From positions 1,364,001 to 1,428,000 of the forward strand of contig JAZGUH010000279.1 in assembly GCA_037893225.1 (NCBI GenBank): a DNA stretch of 64,000 bases, in the 5' to 3' direction. Of the stretch, positions 41,679-55,824 are shown piece after piece. This DNA comes from Hippasteria phrygiana. Taxonomy: Eukaryota; Echinodermata; Asteroidea; Valvatida; Goniasteridae. The position numbers and the translations under genes are program-made. Every line of letters begins with the position of its first letter. The stretch's first letter is position 1. The notes under the pieces were generated by a model. That model was not told the origin of the DNA and did not search any database. It saw nothing but the letters and a program-made list of their open reading frames with translations.

Positions 41679-44600
41679 CATACCCTAGGGAATTTGACAG
41701 GCATGGAGCAATAAATAGAAGGTAATATGCACACAGATGTTGGCCGGAAAGAAAATAAACATTGGGAGGTTTGAATTTTCTCCACAAGTTTTAACTCTAG
41801 GCAGCCGCCGATGATTGCAACATGTAGCGCCAGATCTAAGCTATCCATACATGTCAAAATTACTGTATTTGGTTGATATTTCATGCAATTATGAATGAGT
41901 AAAGCAAGTCCATACCCCAGGGAATTTGACAGGCATGGAGCAATAAATAGAAGGTAATATGCACACAGATGTTGGCCGGAAAGAAAATAAACATTGCGAG
42001 GTTTGAATTTTCTCCACAAGTTTTAACTCTAGGAAGCCGCCGATGATTGCAACATGTAGCGCCAGATCTAAGCTATCCATACATGTCAAAATTACTGTAT
42101 TTGGTTGATATTTCATGCAATTATGAATGAGTAAAGCAAGTCCATACCCCAGGGAATTTGACATGCATGGAGCAATAAATAGACGGTAATATGTACACAG
42201 ATGTTGGCCGGAAAGAAAATAAACATTGCGAGGTTTGAATTTTCTCCACAAGTTTTAACTCTGGGAAGCCGCCGATGATTGCAACATGTAGCGCCAGATC
42301 TAAGCTATACATACATGTCAAAATTACTGCATTTGGTTGATATTTCATGCAATTATGAATGAGTAAAGCAAGTCCATACCCCAGGGAATTTGACAGGCAT
42401 GGAGCAATAAATAGACGGTAATATGTACACAGATCTTGGCCGGAAAGAAAATAAACATTGCGAGGTTTGAATTTTCTCCACAAGTTTTAACTCTAGGCAG
42501 CCGCCGATGATTGCAACATGTAGCGCCAGATCTAAGCTATCCATACATGTCAAAATTACTGTATTTGGTTGATATTTCATGCAATTATGAATGAGTAAAG
42601 CAAGTCCATACCCCAGGGAATTTGACAGGCATGGAGCAATAAATAGACGGTAATATGTACACAGATGTTGGCCGCAAAGAAAATAAACATTGCGAGGTTT
42701 GAATTTTCTCCACAAGTTTTAACTCTAAGAAGCCGCCGATGATTGCAACATGTAGCGCCAGATCTAAGCTATCCATACATGTCAAAAATACTGCATTTGG
42801 TTGATATTTCATGCAATTATGAATGAATAAAGCAAGTCCATACCCCAGGGAATTTGACATGCATGGAGCAATAAATAGACGGTAATATGTACACAGATGT
42901 TGGCCGGAAAGAAAATAAACATTGCGAGGTTTGAATTTTCTCCACAAGTTTTAACTCTGGGAAGCCGCCGATGATTGCAACATGTAGCGCCAGATCTAAG
43001 CTATACATACATGTCAAAATTACTGCATTTGGTTGATATTTCATGCAATTATGAATGAGTAAAGCAAGTCCATACCCCAGGGAATTTGACATGCATGGAG
43101 CAATAAATAGACGGTAATATGTACACAGATGTTGGCCGGAAAGAAAATAAACATTGCGAGGTTTGAATTTTCTCCACAAGTTTTAACTCTAGGCAGCCGC
43201 CGATGATTGCAACATGTAGCGCCAGATCTAAGCTATCCATACATGTCAAAATTACTGTATTTGGTTGATATTTCATGCAATTATGAATGAGTAAAGCAAG
43301 TCCATACCCCAGGGAATTTGACATGCATGGAGCAATAAATAGACGGTAATATGTACACAGATGTTGGCCGGAAAGAAAATAAACATTGCGAGGTTTGAAT
43401 TTTCTCCACAAGTTTTAACTCTAGGAAGCCGCCGATGATTGCAACATGTAGCGCCAGATCTAAGCTATCCATACATGTCAAAATTACTGTATTTGGTTGA
43501 TATTTCATGCAATTATGAATGAGTAAAGCAAGTCATACCCTAGGGAATTTGACAGGCATGGAGCAATAAATAGAAGGTAATATGCACACAGATGTTGGCC
43601 GGAAAGAAAATAAACATTGGGAGGTTTGAATTTTCTCCACAAGTTTTAACTCTAGGCAGCCGCCGATGATTGCAACATGTAGCGCCAGATCTAAGCTATC
43701 CATACATGTCAAAATTACTGTATTTGGTTGATATTTCATGCAATTATGAATGAGTAAAGCAAGTCCATACCCCAGGGAATTTGACAGGCATGGAGCAATA
43801 AATAGAAGGTAATATGCACACAGATGTTGGCCGGAAAGAAAATAAACATTGCGAGGTTTGAATTTTCTCCACATGTTTTAACTCTAGGAAGCCGCCGATG
43901 ATTGCAACATGTAGCGCCAGATCTAAGCTATCCATACATGTCAAAATGACTGTATTTGGTTGATATTTCATGCAATTATGAATGAGTAAAGCAAGTCCAT
44001 ACCCCAGGGAATTTGACATGCATGGAGCAATAAATAGACGGTAATATGTACACAGATGTTGGCCGGAAAGAAAATAAACATTGCGAGGTTTGAATTTTCT
44101 CCACAAGTTTTAACTCTGGGAAGCCGCCGATGATTGCAACATGTAGCGCCAGATCTAAGCTATACATACATGTCAAAATTACTGCATTTGGTTGATATTT
44201 CATGCAATTATGAATGAGTAAAGCAAGTCCATACCCCAGGGAATTTGACAGGCATGGAGCAATAAATAGACGGTAATATGTACACAGATCTTGGCCGGAA
44301 AGAAAATAAACATTGCGAGGTTTGAATTTTCTCCACAAGTTTTAACTCTAGGCAGCCGCCGATGATTGCAACATGTAGCGCCAGATCTAAGCTATCCATA
44401 CATGTCAAAATTACTGTATTTGGTTGATATTTCATGCAATTATGAATGAGTAAAGCAAGTCCATACCCCAGGGAATTTGACAGGCATGGAGCAATAAATA
44501 GACGGTAATATGTACACAGATGTTGGCCGGAAAGAAAATAAACATTGCGAGGTTTGAATTTTCTCCACAAGTTTTAACTCTAAGAAGCCGCCGATGATTG

Positions 44601-45275
44601 CAACATGTAGCGCCAGATCTAAGCTATCCATACATGTCAAAAATACTGCATTTGGTTGATATTTCATGCAATTATGAATGAATAAAGCAAGTCCATACCC
44701 CAGGGAATTTGACATGCATGGAGCAATAAATAGACGGTAATATGTACACAGATGTTGGCCGGAAAGAAAATAAACATTGCGAGGTTTGAATTTTCTCCAC
44801 AAGTTTTAACTCTGGGAAGCTGCCGATGATTGCAACATGTAGCGCCAGATCTAAGCTATACATACATGTCAAAATTACTGCATTTGGTTGATATTTCATG
44901 CAATTATGAATGAGTAAAGCAAGTCCATACCCCAGGGAATTTGACATGCATGGAGCAATAAATAGACGGTAATATGTACACAGATGTTGGCCGGAAAGAA
45001 AATAAACATTGCGAGGTTTGAATTTTCTCCACAAGTTTTAACTCTAGGCAGCCGCCGATGATTGCAACATGTAGCGCCAGATCTAAGCTATCCATACATG
45101 TCAAAATTACTGTATTTGGTTGATATTTCATGCAATTATGAATGAGTAAAGCAAGTCCATACCCCAGGGAATTTGACATGCATGGAGCAATAAATAGACG
45201 GTAATATGTACACAGATGTTGGCCGGAAAGAAAATAAACATTGCGAGGTTTGAATTTTCTCCACAAGTTTTAACT
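41679..45275. repeat. 8-monomer tandem duplication (1,855 bp)
   Basis: Bases 41,679 to about 43,420 match 43,534 to about 45,275. The offset of 1,855 is eight monomers less the one deleted base. Each copy starts with the gtcataccctaggg deletion monomer, continues with the ttgggagg monomer, and contains an AGATCT-gain monomer (42,431 and 44,286). Private changes include gccgcaaag near 42,675 and ccacatgtt near 43,874. Confidence 0.75.
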
Positions 45276-48200
45276 CTGGGAAGCCGCCGATGATTGCAAC
45301 ATGTAGCGCCAGATCTAAGCTATACATACATGTCAAAATTACTGCATTTGGTTGATATTTCATGCAATTATGAATGAGTAAAGCAAGTCCATACCCCAGG
45401 GAATTTGACATGCATGGAGCAATAAATAGACGGTAATATGTACTCAGATCTTGGCCGGAAAGAAAATAAACATTGCGAGGTTTGAATTTTCTCCACAAGT
45501 TTTAACTCTAGGCAGCCGCCGATGATTGCAACATGTAGCGCCAGATCTAAGCTATCCATACATGTCAAAATTACTGTATTTGGTTGATATTTCATGCAAT
45601 TATGAATGAGTAAAGCAAGTCCATACCCCAGGGAATTTGACAGGCATGGAGCAATAAATAGACGGTAATATGTACACAGATGTTGGCCGGAAAGAAAATA
45701 AACATTGCGAGGTTTGCATTTTCTCCACAAGTTTGAACTCTAAGAAGCCGCCGATGATTGCAACATGTAGCGCCAGATCTAAGCTATACATACATGTCAA
45801 AATTACTGTATTTGGTTGATATTTCATGCAACTATGAATGAGTAAAGCAAGTCCATACCCCAGGGAATTTGACATGCATGGAGCAATAAATATACGGTAA
45901 TATGTACACAGATGTTGGCCGGAAAGAAAATAAACATTGCGAGGTTTGAACTTTCTCCACAAGTTTTAACTCTAAGAAGCCGCCGATGATTGCAACATGT
46001 AGCGTCAGATCTAAGCTATCCATACATGTCAAAAATACTGCATTTGGTTGATATTTCATGCAATTATGAATGAATAAAGCAAGTCCATACCCCAGGGAAT
46101 TTGACATGCATGGAGCAATAAATAGACGGTAATATGTACACAGATGTTGGCCGGAAAGAAAATAAACATTGCGAGGTTTGAATTTTCTCCACAAGTTTTA
46201 ACTCTGGGAAGCCGCCGATGATTGCAACATGTAGCGCCAGATCTAAGCTATACATACATGTCAAAATTACTGCATTTGGTTGATATTTCATGCAATTATG
46301 AATGAGTAAAGCAAGTCCATACCCCAGGGAATTTGACAGGCATGGAGCAATAAATAGACGGTAATATGTACACAGATGTTGGCCGGAAAGAAAATAAACA
46401 TTGCGAGGTTTGAATTTTCTCCACAAGTTTTAACTCTAGGCAGCCGCCGATGATTGCAACATGTAGCGCCAGATCTAAGCTATCCATACATGTCAAAATT
46501 ACTGTATTTGGTTGATATTTCATGCAATTATGAATGAGTAAAGCAAGTCCATACCCCAGGGAATTTGACAGGCATGGAGCAATAAATAGACGGTAATATG
46601 TACACAGATGTTGGCCGGAAAGAAAATAAACATTGCGAGGTTTGAATTTTCTCCACAAGTTTTAACTCTGGGAAGCCGCCGATGATTGCAACATGTAGCG
46701 CCAGATCTAAGCTATACATACATGTCAAAATTACTGCATTTGGTTGATATTTCATGCAATTATGAATGAGTAAAGCAAGTCCATACCCCAGGGAATTTGA
46801 CAGGCATGGAGCAATAAATAGACGGTAATATGTACACAGATGTTGGCCGGAAAGAAAATAAACATTGCGAGGTTTGAATTTTCTCCACAAGTTTTAACTC
46901 TATGCAGCCGCCGATGATTGCAACATGTAGCGCCAGATCTAAGCTATCCATACATGTCAACATTACTGTATTTGGTTGATATTTCATGCAATTATGAATG
47001 AGTAAAGCAAGTCCATACCCCAGGGAATTTGACAGGCATGGAGCAATAAATAGACGGTAATATGCACACAGATGTTGGCCGGAAAGAAAATAAACATTGC
47101 GAGGTTTGAATTTTCTCTACAAGTTTTAACTCTAGGCAGCCGCCGATGATTGCAACATGTAGCGCCAGATCTAAGCTATCCATACATGTCAAAATTACTG
47201 TATTTGGTTAATATTTCATGCAATTATGAATGAATAAAGCAAGTCCATACCCCAGGGAATTTGACATGCATGGAGCAATAAATAGACGGTAATATGTACA
47301 CAGATGTTGGCCGGAAAGAAAATAAACATTGCGAGGTTTGAATTTTCTCCACAAGTTTTAACTCTGGGAAGCCGCCGATGATTGCAACATGTAGCGCCAG
47401 ATCTAAGCTATACATACATGTCAAAATTACTGCATTTGGTTGATATTTCATGCAATTATGAATGAGTAAAGCAAGTCCATACCCCAGGGAATTTGACAGG
47501 CATGGAGCAATAAATAGACGGTAATATGTACACAGATGTTGGCCGGAAAGAAAATAAACATTGCGAGGTTTGAATTTTCTCCACAAGTTTTAACTCTAGG
47601 CAGCCGCCGATGATTGCAACATGTAGCGCCAGATCTAAGCTATCCATACATGTCAAAATTACTGTATTTGGTTGATATTTCATGCAATTATGAATGAGTA
47701 AAGCAAGTCCATACCCCAGGGAATTTGACATGCATGGAGCAATAAATAGACGGTAATATGTACACAGATGTTGGCCGGAAAGAAAATAAACATTGCGAGG
47801 TTTGAATTTTCTCCACAAGTTTTAACTCTAGGAAGCCGCCGATGATTGCAACATGTAGCGCCAGATCTAAGCTATCCATACATGTCAAAATTACTGTATT
47901 TGGTTGATATTTCATGCAATTATGAATGAGTAAAGCAAGTCATACCCCAGGGAATTTGACATGCATGGAGCAATAAATAGACGGTAATATGTACACAGAT
48001 GTTGGCCGGAAAGAAAATAAACATTGCGAGGTTTGAATTTTCTCCACAAGTTTTAACTCTGGGAAGCCGCCGATGATTGCAACATGTAGCGCCAGATCTA
48101 AGCTATACATACATGTCAAAATTACTGCATTTGGTTGATATTTCATGCAATTATGAATGAGTAAAGCAAGTCCATACCCCAGGGAATTTGACAGGCATGG

Positions 48201-50140
48201 AGCAATAAATAGACGGTAATATGTACACAGATCTTGGCCGGAAAGAAAATAAACATTGCGAGGTTTGAATTTTCTCCACAAGTTTTAACTCTAGGCAGCC
48301 GCCGATGATTGCAACATGTAGCGCCAGATCTAAGCTATCCATACATGTCAAAATTACTGTATTTGGTTGATATTTCATGCAATTATGAATGAGTAAAGCA
48401 AGTCCATACCCCAGGGAATTTGACAGGCATGGAGCAATAAATAGACGGTAATATGTACACAGATGTTGGCCGGAAAGAAAATAAACATTGCGAGGTTTGA
48501 ATTTTCTCCACAAGTTTTAACTCTAAGAAGCCGCCGATGATTGCAACATGTAGCGCCAGATCTAAGCTATCCATACATGTCAAAAATACTGCATTTGGTT
48601 GATATTTCATGCAATTATGAATGAATAAAGCAAGTCCATACCCCAGGGAATTTGACATGCATGGAGCAATAAATAGACGGTAATATGTACACAGATGTTG
48701 GCCGGAAAGAAAATAAACATTGCGAGGTTTGAATTTTCTCCACAAGTTTTAACTCTGGGAAGCCGCCGATGATTGCAACATGTAGCGCCAGATCTAAGCT
48801 ATACATACATGTCAAAATTACTGCATTTGGTTGATATTTCATGCAATTATGAATGAGTAAAGCAAGTCCATACCCCAGGGAATTTGACATGCATGGAGCA
48901 ATAAATAGACGGTAATATGTACACAGATGTTGGCCGGAAAGAAAATAAACATTGCGAGGTTTGAATTTTCTCCACAAGTTTTAACTCTAGGCAGCCGCCG
49001 ATGATTGCAACATGTAGCGCCAGATCTAAGCTATCCATACATGTCAAAATTACTGTATTTGGTTGATATTTCATGCAATTATGAATGAGTAAAGCAAGTC
49101 CATACCCCAGGGAATTTGACATGCATGGAGCAATAAATAGACGGTAATATGTACACAGATGTTGGCCGGAAAGAAAATAAACATTGCGAGGTTTGAATTT
49201 TCTCCACAAGTTTTAACTCTGGGAAGCCGCCGATGATTGCAACATGTAGCGCCAGATCTAAGCTATACATACATGTCAAAATTACTGCATTTGGTTGATA
49301 TTTCATGCAATTATGAATGAGTAAAGCAAGTCCATACCCCAGGGAATTTGACATGCATGGAGCAATAAATAGACGGTAATATGTACTCAGATCTTGGCCG
49401 GAAAGAAAATAAACATTGCGAGGTTTGAATTTTCTCCACAAGTTTTAACTCTAGGCAGCCGCCGATGATTGCAACATGTAGCGCCAGATCTAAGCTATCC
49501 ATACATGTCAAAATTACTGTATTTGGTTGATATTTCATGCAATTATGAATGAGTAAAGCAAGTCCATACCCCAGGGAATTTGACAGGCATGGAGCAATAA
49601 ATAGACGGTAATATGTACACAGATGTTGGCCGGAAAGAAAATAAACATTGCGAGGTTTGCATTTTCTCCACAAGTTTTAATTCTAAGAAGCCGCCGATGA
49701 TTGCAACATGTAGCGCCAGATCTAAGCTATACATACATGTCAAAATTACTGTATTTGGTTGATATTTCATGCAACTATGAATGAGTAAAGCAAGTCCATA
49801 CCCCAGGGAATTTGACATGCATGGAGCAATAAATATACGGTAATATGTACACAGATGTTGGCCGGAAAGAAAATAAACATTGCGAGGTTTGAACTTTCTC
49901 CACAAGTTTTAACTCTAAGAAGCCGCCGATGATTGCAACATGTAGCGTCAGATCTAAGCTATCCATACATGTCAAAAATACTGCATTTGGTTGATATTTC
50001 ATGCAATTATGAATGAATAAAGCAAGTCCATACCCCAGGGAATTTGACATGCATGGAGCAATAAATAGACGGTAATATGTACACAGATGTTGGCCGGAAA
50101 GAAAATAAACATTGCGAGGTTTGAATTTTCTCCACAAGTT
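43998..50140. repeat. 17-monomer offset repeat (3,943 bp)
   Basis: About 2.2 kb from 43,998 reappears from 47,941, at 17 x 232 minus 1. The shared marker series is AGATCT gain with acacag (44,286 and 48,229), AGATCT gain with actcag (45,446 and 49,389), tttgcatttt, and agcgtcag (46,005 and 49,948). The join at the start of the right copy is described as a separate finding. Confidence 0.7.
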
Positions 50141-53100
50141 TTAACTCTGGGAAGCCGCCGATGATTGCAACATGTAGCGCCAGATCTAAGCTATCCATAC
50201 ATGTCAAAAATACTGCATTTGGTTGATATTTCATGCAATTATGAATGAATAAAGCAAGTCCATACCCCAGGGAATTTGACATGCATGGAGCAATAAATAG
50301 ACGGTAATATGTACACAGATGTTGGCCGGAAAGAAAATAAACATTGCGAGGTTTGAATTTTCTCCACAAGTTTTAACTCTGGGAAGCCGCCGATGATTGC
50401 AACATGTAGCGCCAGATCTAAGCTATACATACATGTCAAAATTACTGCATTTGGTTGATATTTCATGCAATTATGAATGAGTAAAGCAAGTCCATACCCC
50501 AGGGAATTTGACATGCATGGAGCAATAAATAGACGGTAATATGTACACAGATGTTGGCCGGAAAGAAAATAAACATTGCGAGGTTTGAATTTTCTCCACA
50601 AGTTTTAACTCTAGGCAGCCGCCGATGATTGCAACATGTAGCGCCAGATCTAAGCTATCCATACATGTCAAAATTACTGTATTTGGTTGATATTTCATGC
50701 AATTATGAATGAGTAAAGCAAGTCCATACCCCAGGGAATTTGACATGCATGGAGCAATAAATAGACGGTAATATGTACACAGATGTTGGCCGGAAAGAAA
50801 ATAAACATTGCGAGGTTTGAATTTTCTCCACAAGTTTTAACTCTGGGAAGCCGCCGATGATTGCAACATGTAGCGCCAGATCTAAGCTATACATACATGT
50901 CAAAATTACTGCATTTGGTTGATATTTCATGCAATTATGAATGAGTAAAGCAAGTCCATACCCCAGGGAATTTGACATGCATGGAGCAATAAATAGACGG
51001 TAATATGTACTCAGATCTTGGCCGGAAAGAAAATAAACATTGCGAGGTTTGAATTTTCTCCACAAGTTTTAACTCTAGGCAGCCGCCGATGATTGCAACA
51101 TGTAGCGCCAGATCTAAGCTATCCATACATGTCAAAATTACTGTATTTGGTTGATATTTCATGCAATTATGAATGAGTAAAGCAAGTCCATACCCCAGGG
51201 AATTTGACAGGCATGGAGCAATAAATAGACGGTAATATGTACACAGATGTTGGCCGGAAAGAAAATAAACATTGCGAGGTTTGCATTTTCTCCACAAGTT
51301 TTAATTCTAAGAAGCCGCCGATGATTGCAACATGTAGCGCCAGATCTAAGCTATACATACATGTCAAAATTACTGTATTTGGTTGATATTTCATGCAACT
51401 ATGAATGAGTAAAGCAAGTCCATACCCCAGGGAATTTGACATGCATGGAGCAATAAATATACGGTAATATGTACACAGATGTTGGCCGGAAAGAAAATAA
51501 ACATTGCGAGGTTTGAACTTTCTCCACAAGTTTTAACTCTAAGAAGCCGCCGATGATTGCAACATGTAGCGTCAGATCTAAGCTATCCATACATGTCAAA
51601 AATACTGCATTTGGTTGATATTTCATGCAATTATGAATGAATAAAGCAAGTCCATACCCCAGGGAATTTGACATGCATGGAGCAATAAATAGACGGTAAT
51701 ATGTACACAGATGTTGGCCGGAAAGAAAATAAACATTGCGAGGTTTGAATTTTCTCCACAAGTTTTAACTCTGGGAAGCCGCCGATGATTGCAACATGTA
51801 GCGCCAGATCTAAGCTATACATACATGTCAAAATTACTGCATTTGGTTGATATTTCATGCAATTATGAATGAGTAAAGCAAGTCCATACCCCAGGGAATT
51901 TGACAGGCATGGAGCAATAAATAGACGGTAATATGTACACAGATGTTGGCCGGAAAGAAAATAAACATTGCGAGGTTTGAATTTTCTCCACAAGTTTTAA
52001 CTCTAGGCAGCCGCCGATGATTGCAACATGTAGCGCCAGATCTAAGCTATCCATACATGTCAAAATTACTGTATTTGGTTGATATTTCATGCAATTATGA
52101 ATGAGTAAAGCAAGTCCATACCCCAGGGAATTTGACAGGCATGGAGCAATAAATAGACGGTAATATGTACACAGATGTTGGCCGGAAAGAAAATAAACAT
52201 TGCGAGGTTTGAATTTTCTCCACAAGTTTTAACTCTGGGAAGCCGCCGATGATTGCAACATGTAGCGCCAGATCTAAGCTATACATACATGTCAAAATTA
52301 CTGCATTTGGTTGATATTTCATGCAATTATGAATGAGTAAAGCAAGTCCATACCCCAGGGAATTTGACAGGCATGGAGCAATAAATAGACGGTAATATGT
52401 ACACAGATGTTGGCCGGAAAGAAAATAAACATTGCGAGGTTTGAATTTTCTCCACAAGTTTTAACTCTATGCAGCCGCCGATGATTGCAACATGTAGCGC
52501 CAGATCTAAGCTATCCATACATGTCAAAATTACTGTATTTGGTTGATATTTCATGCAATTATGAATGAGTAAAGCAAGTCCATACCCCAGGGAATTTGAC
52601 AGGCATGGAGCAATAAATAGACGGTAATATGCACACAGATGTTGGCCGGAAAGAAAATAAACATTGCGAGGTTTGAATTTTCTCTACAAGTTTTAACTCT
52701 AGGCAGCCGCCGATGATTGCAACATGTAGCGCCAGATCTAAGCTATCCATACATGTCAAAATTACTGTATTTGGTTAATATTTCATGCAATTATGAATGA
52801 ATAAAGCAAGTCCATACCCCAGGGAATTTGACATGCATGGAGCAATAAATAGACGGTAATATGTACACAGATGTTGGCCGGAAAGAAAATAAACATTGCG
52901 AGGTTTGAATTTTCTCCACAAGTTTTAACTCTGGGAAGCCGCCGATGATTGCAACATGTAGCGCCAGATCTAAGCTATACATACATGTCAAAATTACTGC
53001 ATTTGGTTGATATTTCATGCAATTATGAATGAGTAAAGCAAGTCCATACCCCAGGGAATTTGACAGGCATGGAGCAATAAATAGACGGTAATATGTACAC

Positions 53101-53508
53101 AGATGTTGGCCGGAAAGAAAATAAACATTGCGAGGTTTGAATTTTCTCCACAAGTTTTAACTCTAGGCAGCCGCCGATGATTGCAACATGTAGCGCCAGA
53201 TCTAAGCTATCCATACATGTCAAAATTACTGTATTTGGTTGATATTTCATGCAATTATGAATGAGTAAAGCAAGTCCATACCCCAGGGAATTTGACATGC
53301 ATGGAGCAATAAATAGACGGTAATATGTACACAGATGTTGGCCGGAAAGAAAATAAACATTGCGAGGTTTGAATTTTCTCCACAAGTTTTAACTCTAGGA
53401 AGCCGCCGATGATTGCAACATGTAGCGCCAGATCTAAGCTATCCATACATGTCAAAATTACTGTATTTGGTTGATATTTCATGCAATTATGAATGAGTAA
53501 AGCAAGTC
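44450..53508. repeat. 24-monomer offset repeat (5,567 bp)
   Basis: Roughly 44,450 to 47,940 matches 50,017 to 53,508 at an offset of 24 x 232 minus 1. Shared markers include actcagatct (45,446 and 51,013), agcgtcag (46,005 and 51,572), tctatgcag, and a ggttaatatt monomer. Differences include tttgaactct near 45,734 against ttttaattct near 51,301, and tcaacattac near 46,961. Confidence 0.7.
48390..51630. repeat. 7-monomer tandem duplication (1,624 bp)
   Basis: Markers recur 1,624 bp (7 x 232) apart: actcagatct at 49,389 and 51,013, and agcgtcag at 49,948 and 51,572. The monomer order between them is the same in both copies. The duplication sits between the two ends of the 24-monomer offset repeat. 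Confidence 0.65.
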
Positions 53509-55824
53509 ATACCCTAGGGAATTTGACAGGCATGGAGCAATAAATAGAAGGTAATATGCACACAGATGTTGGCCGGAAAGAAAATAAACATTGGGAGGTT
53601 TGAATTTTCTCCACAAGTTTTAACTCTAGGCAGCCGCCGATGATTGCAACATGTAGCGCCAGATCTAAGCTATCCATACATGTCAAAATTACTGTATTTG
53701 GTTGATATTTCATGCAATTATGAATGAGTAAAGCAAGTCCATACCCCAGGGAATTTGACAGGCATGGAGCAATAAATAGAAGGTAATATGCACACAGATG
53801 TTGGCCGGAAAGAAAATAAACATTGCGAGGTTTGAATTTTCTCCACAAGTTTTAACTCTAGGAAGCCGCCGATGATTGCAACATGTAGCGCCAGATCTAA
53901 GCTATCCATACATGTCAAAATTACTGTATTTGGTTGATATTTCATGCAATTATGAATGAGTAAAGCAAGTCCATACCCCAGGGAATTTGACATGCATGGA
54001 GCAATAAATAGACGGTAATATGTACACAGATGTTGGCCGGAAAGAAAATAAACATTGCGAGGTTTGAATTTTCTCCACAAGTTTTAACTCTGGGAAGCCG
54101 CCGATGATTGCAACATGTAGCGCCAGATCTAAGCTATACATACATGTCAAAATTACTGCATTTGGTTGATATTTCATGCAATTATGAATGAGTAAAGCAA
54201 GTCCATACCCCAGGGAATTTGACATGCATGGAGCAATAAATAGACGGTAATATGTACTCAGATCTTGGCCGGAAAGAAAATAAACATTGCGAGGTTTGAA
54301 TTTTCTCCACAAGTTTTAACTCTAGGCAGCCGCCGATGATTGCAACATGTAGCGCCAGATCTAAGCTATCCATACATGTCAAAATTACTGTATTTGGTTG
54401 ATATTTCATGCAATTATGAATGAGTAAAGCAAGTCCATACCCCAGGGAATTTGACAGGCATGGAGCAATAAATAGACGGTAATATGTACACAGATGTTGG
54501 CCGAAAAAAAAATAAACATTGCGAGGTTTGCATTTTCTCCACAAGTTTTAACTCTGGGAAGCCGCCGATGATTGCAACATGTAGCGCCAGATCTAAGCTA
54601 TCCATACATGTCAAAATTACTGTATTTGGTTGATATTTCATGCAATTATGAATGAGTAAAGCAAGTCATACCCTAGGGAATTTGACAGGCATGGAGCAAT
54701 AAATAGAAGGTAATATGCACACAGATGTTGGCCGGAAAGAAAATAAACATTGGGAGGTTTGAATTTTCTCCACAAGTTTTAACTCTAGGCAGCCGCCGAT
54801 GATTGCAACATGTAGCGCCAGATCTAAGCTATCCATACATGTCAAAATTACTGTATTTGGTTGATATTTCATGCAATTATGAATGAGTAAAGCAAGTCCA
54901 TACCCCAGGGAATTTGACAGGCATGGAGCAATAAATAGAAGGTAATATGCACACAGATGTTGGCCGGAAAGAAAATAAACATTGCGAGGTTTGAATTTTC
55001 TCCACAAGTTTTAACTCTAGGAAGCCGCCGATGATTGCAACATGTAGCGCCAGATCTAAGCTATCCATACATGTCAAAATTACTGTATTTGGTTGATATT
55101 TCATGCAATTATGAATGAGTAAAGCAAGTCCATACCCCAGGGAATTTGACATGCATGGAGCAATAAATAGACGGTAATATGTACACAGATGTTGGCCGGA
55201 AAGAAAATAAACATTGCGAGGTTTGAATTTTCTCCACAAGTTTTAACTCTGGGAAGCCGCCGATGATTGCAACATGTAGCGCCAGATCTAAGCTATACAT
55301 ACATGTCAAAATTACTGCATTTGGTTGATATTTCATGCAATTATGAATGAGTAAAGCAAGTCCATACCCCAGGGAATTTGACATGCATGGAGCAATAAAT
55401 AGACGGTAATATGTACTCAGATCTTGGCCGGAAAGAAAATAAACATTGCGAGGTTTGAATTTTCTCCACAAGTTTTAACTCTAGGCAGCCGCCGATGATT
55501 GCAACATGTAGCGCCAGATCTAAGCTATCCATACATGTCAAAATTACTGTATTTGGTTGATATTTCATGCAATTATGAATGAGTAAAGCAAGTCCATACC
55601 CCAGGGAATTTGACAGGCATGGAGCAATAAATAGACGGTAATATGTACACAGATGTTGGCCGGAAAGAAAATAAACATTGCGAGGTTTGCATTTTCTCCA
55701 CAAGTTTTAACTCTAAGAAGCCGCCGATGATTGCAACATGTAGCGCCAGATCTAAGCTATACATACATGTCAAAATTACTGTATTTGGTTGATATTTCAT
55801 GCAACTATGAATGAGTAAAGCAAG
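53508..55824. repeat. 5-monomer tandem duplication (1,159 bp)
   Basis: The deletion monomer with gtcataccctaggg occurs at 53,508 and again at 54,667, followed in both cases by the ttgggagg monomer and an actcagatct monomer (54,260 and 55,419). The first copy has a private A run at 54,504 to 54,512, made by two G to A changes. Confidence 0.7.
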
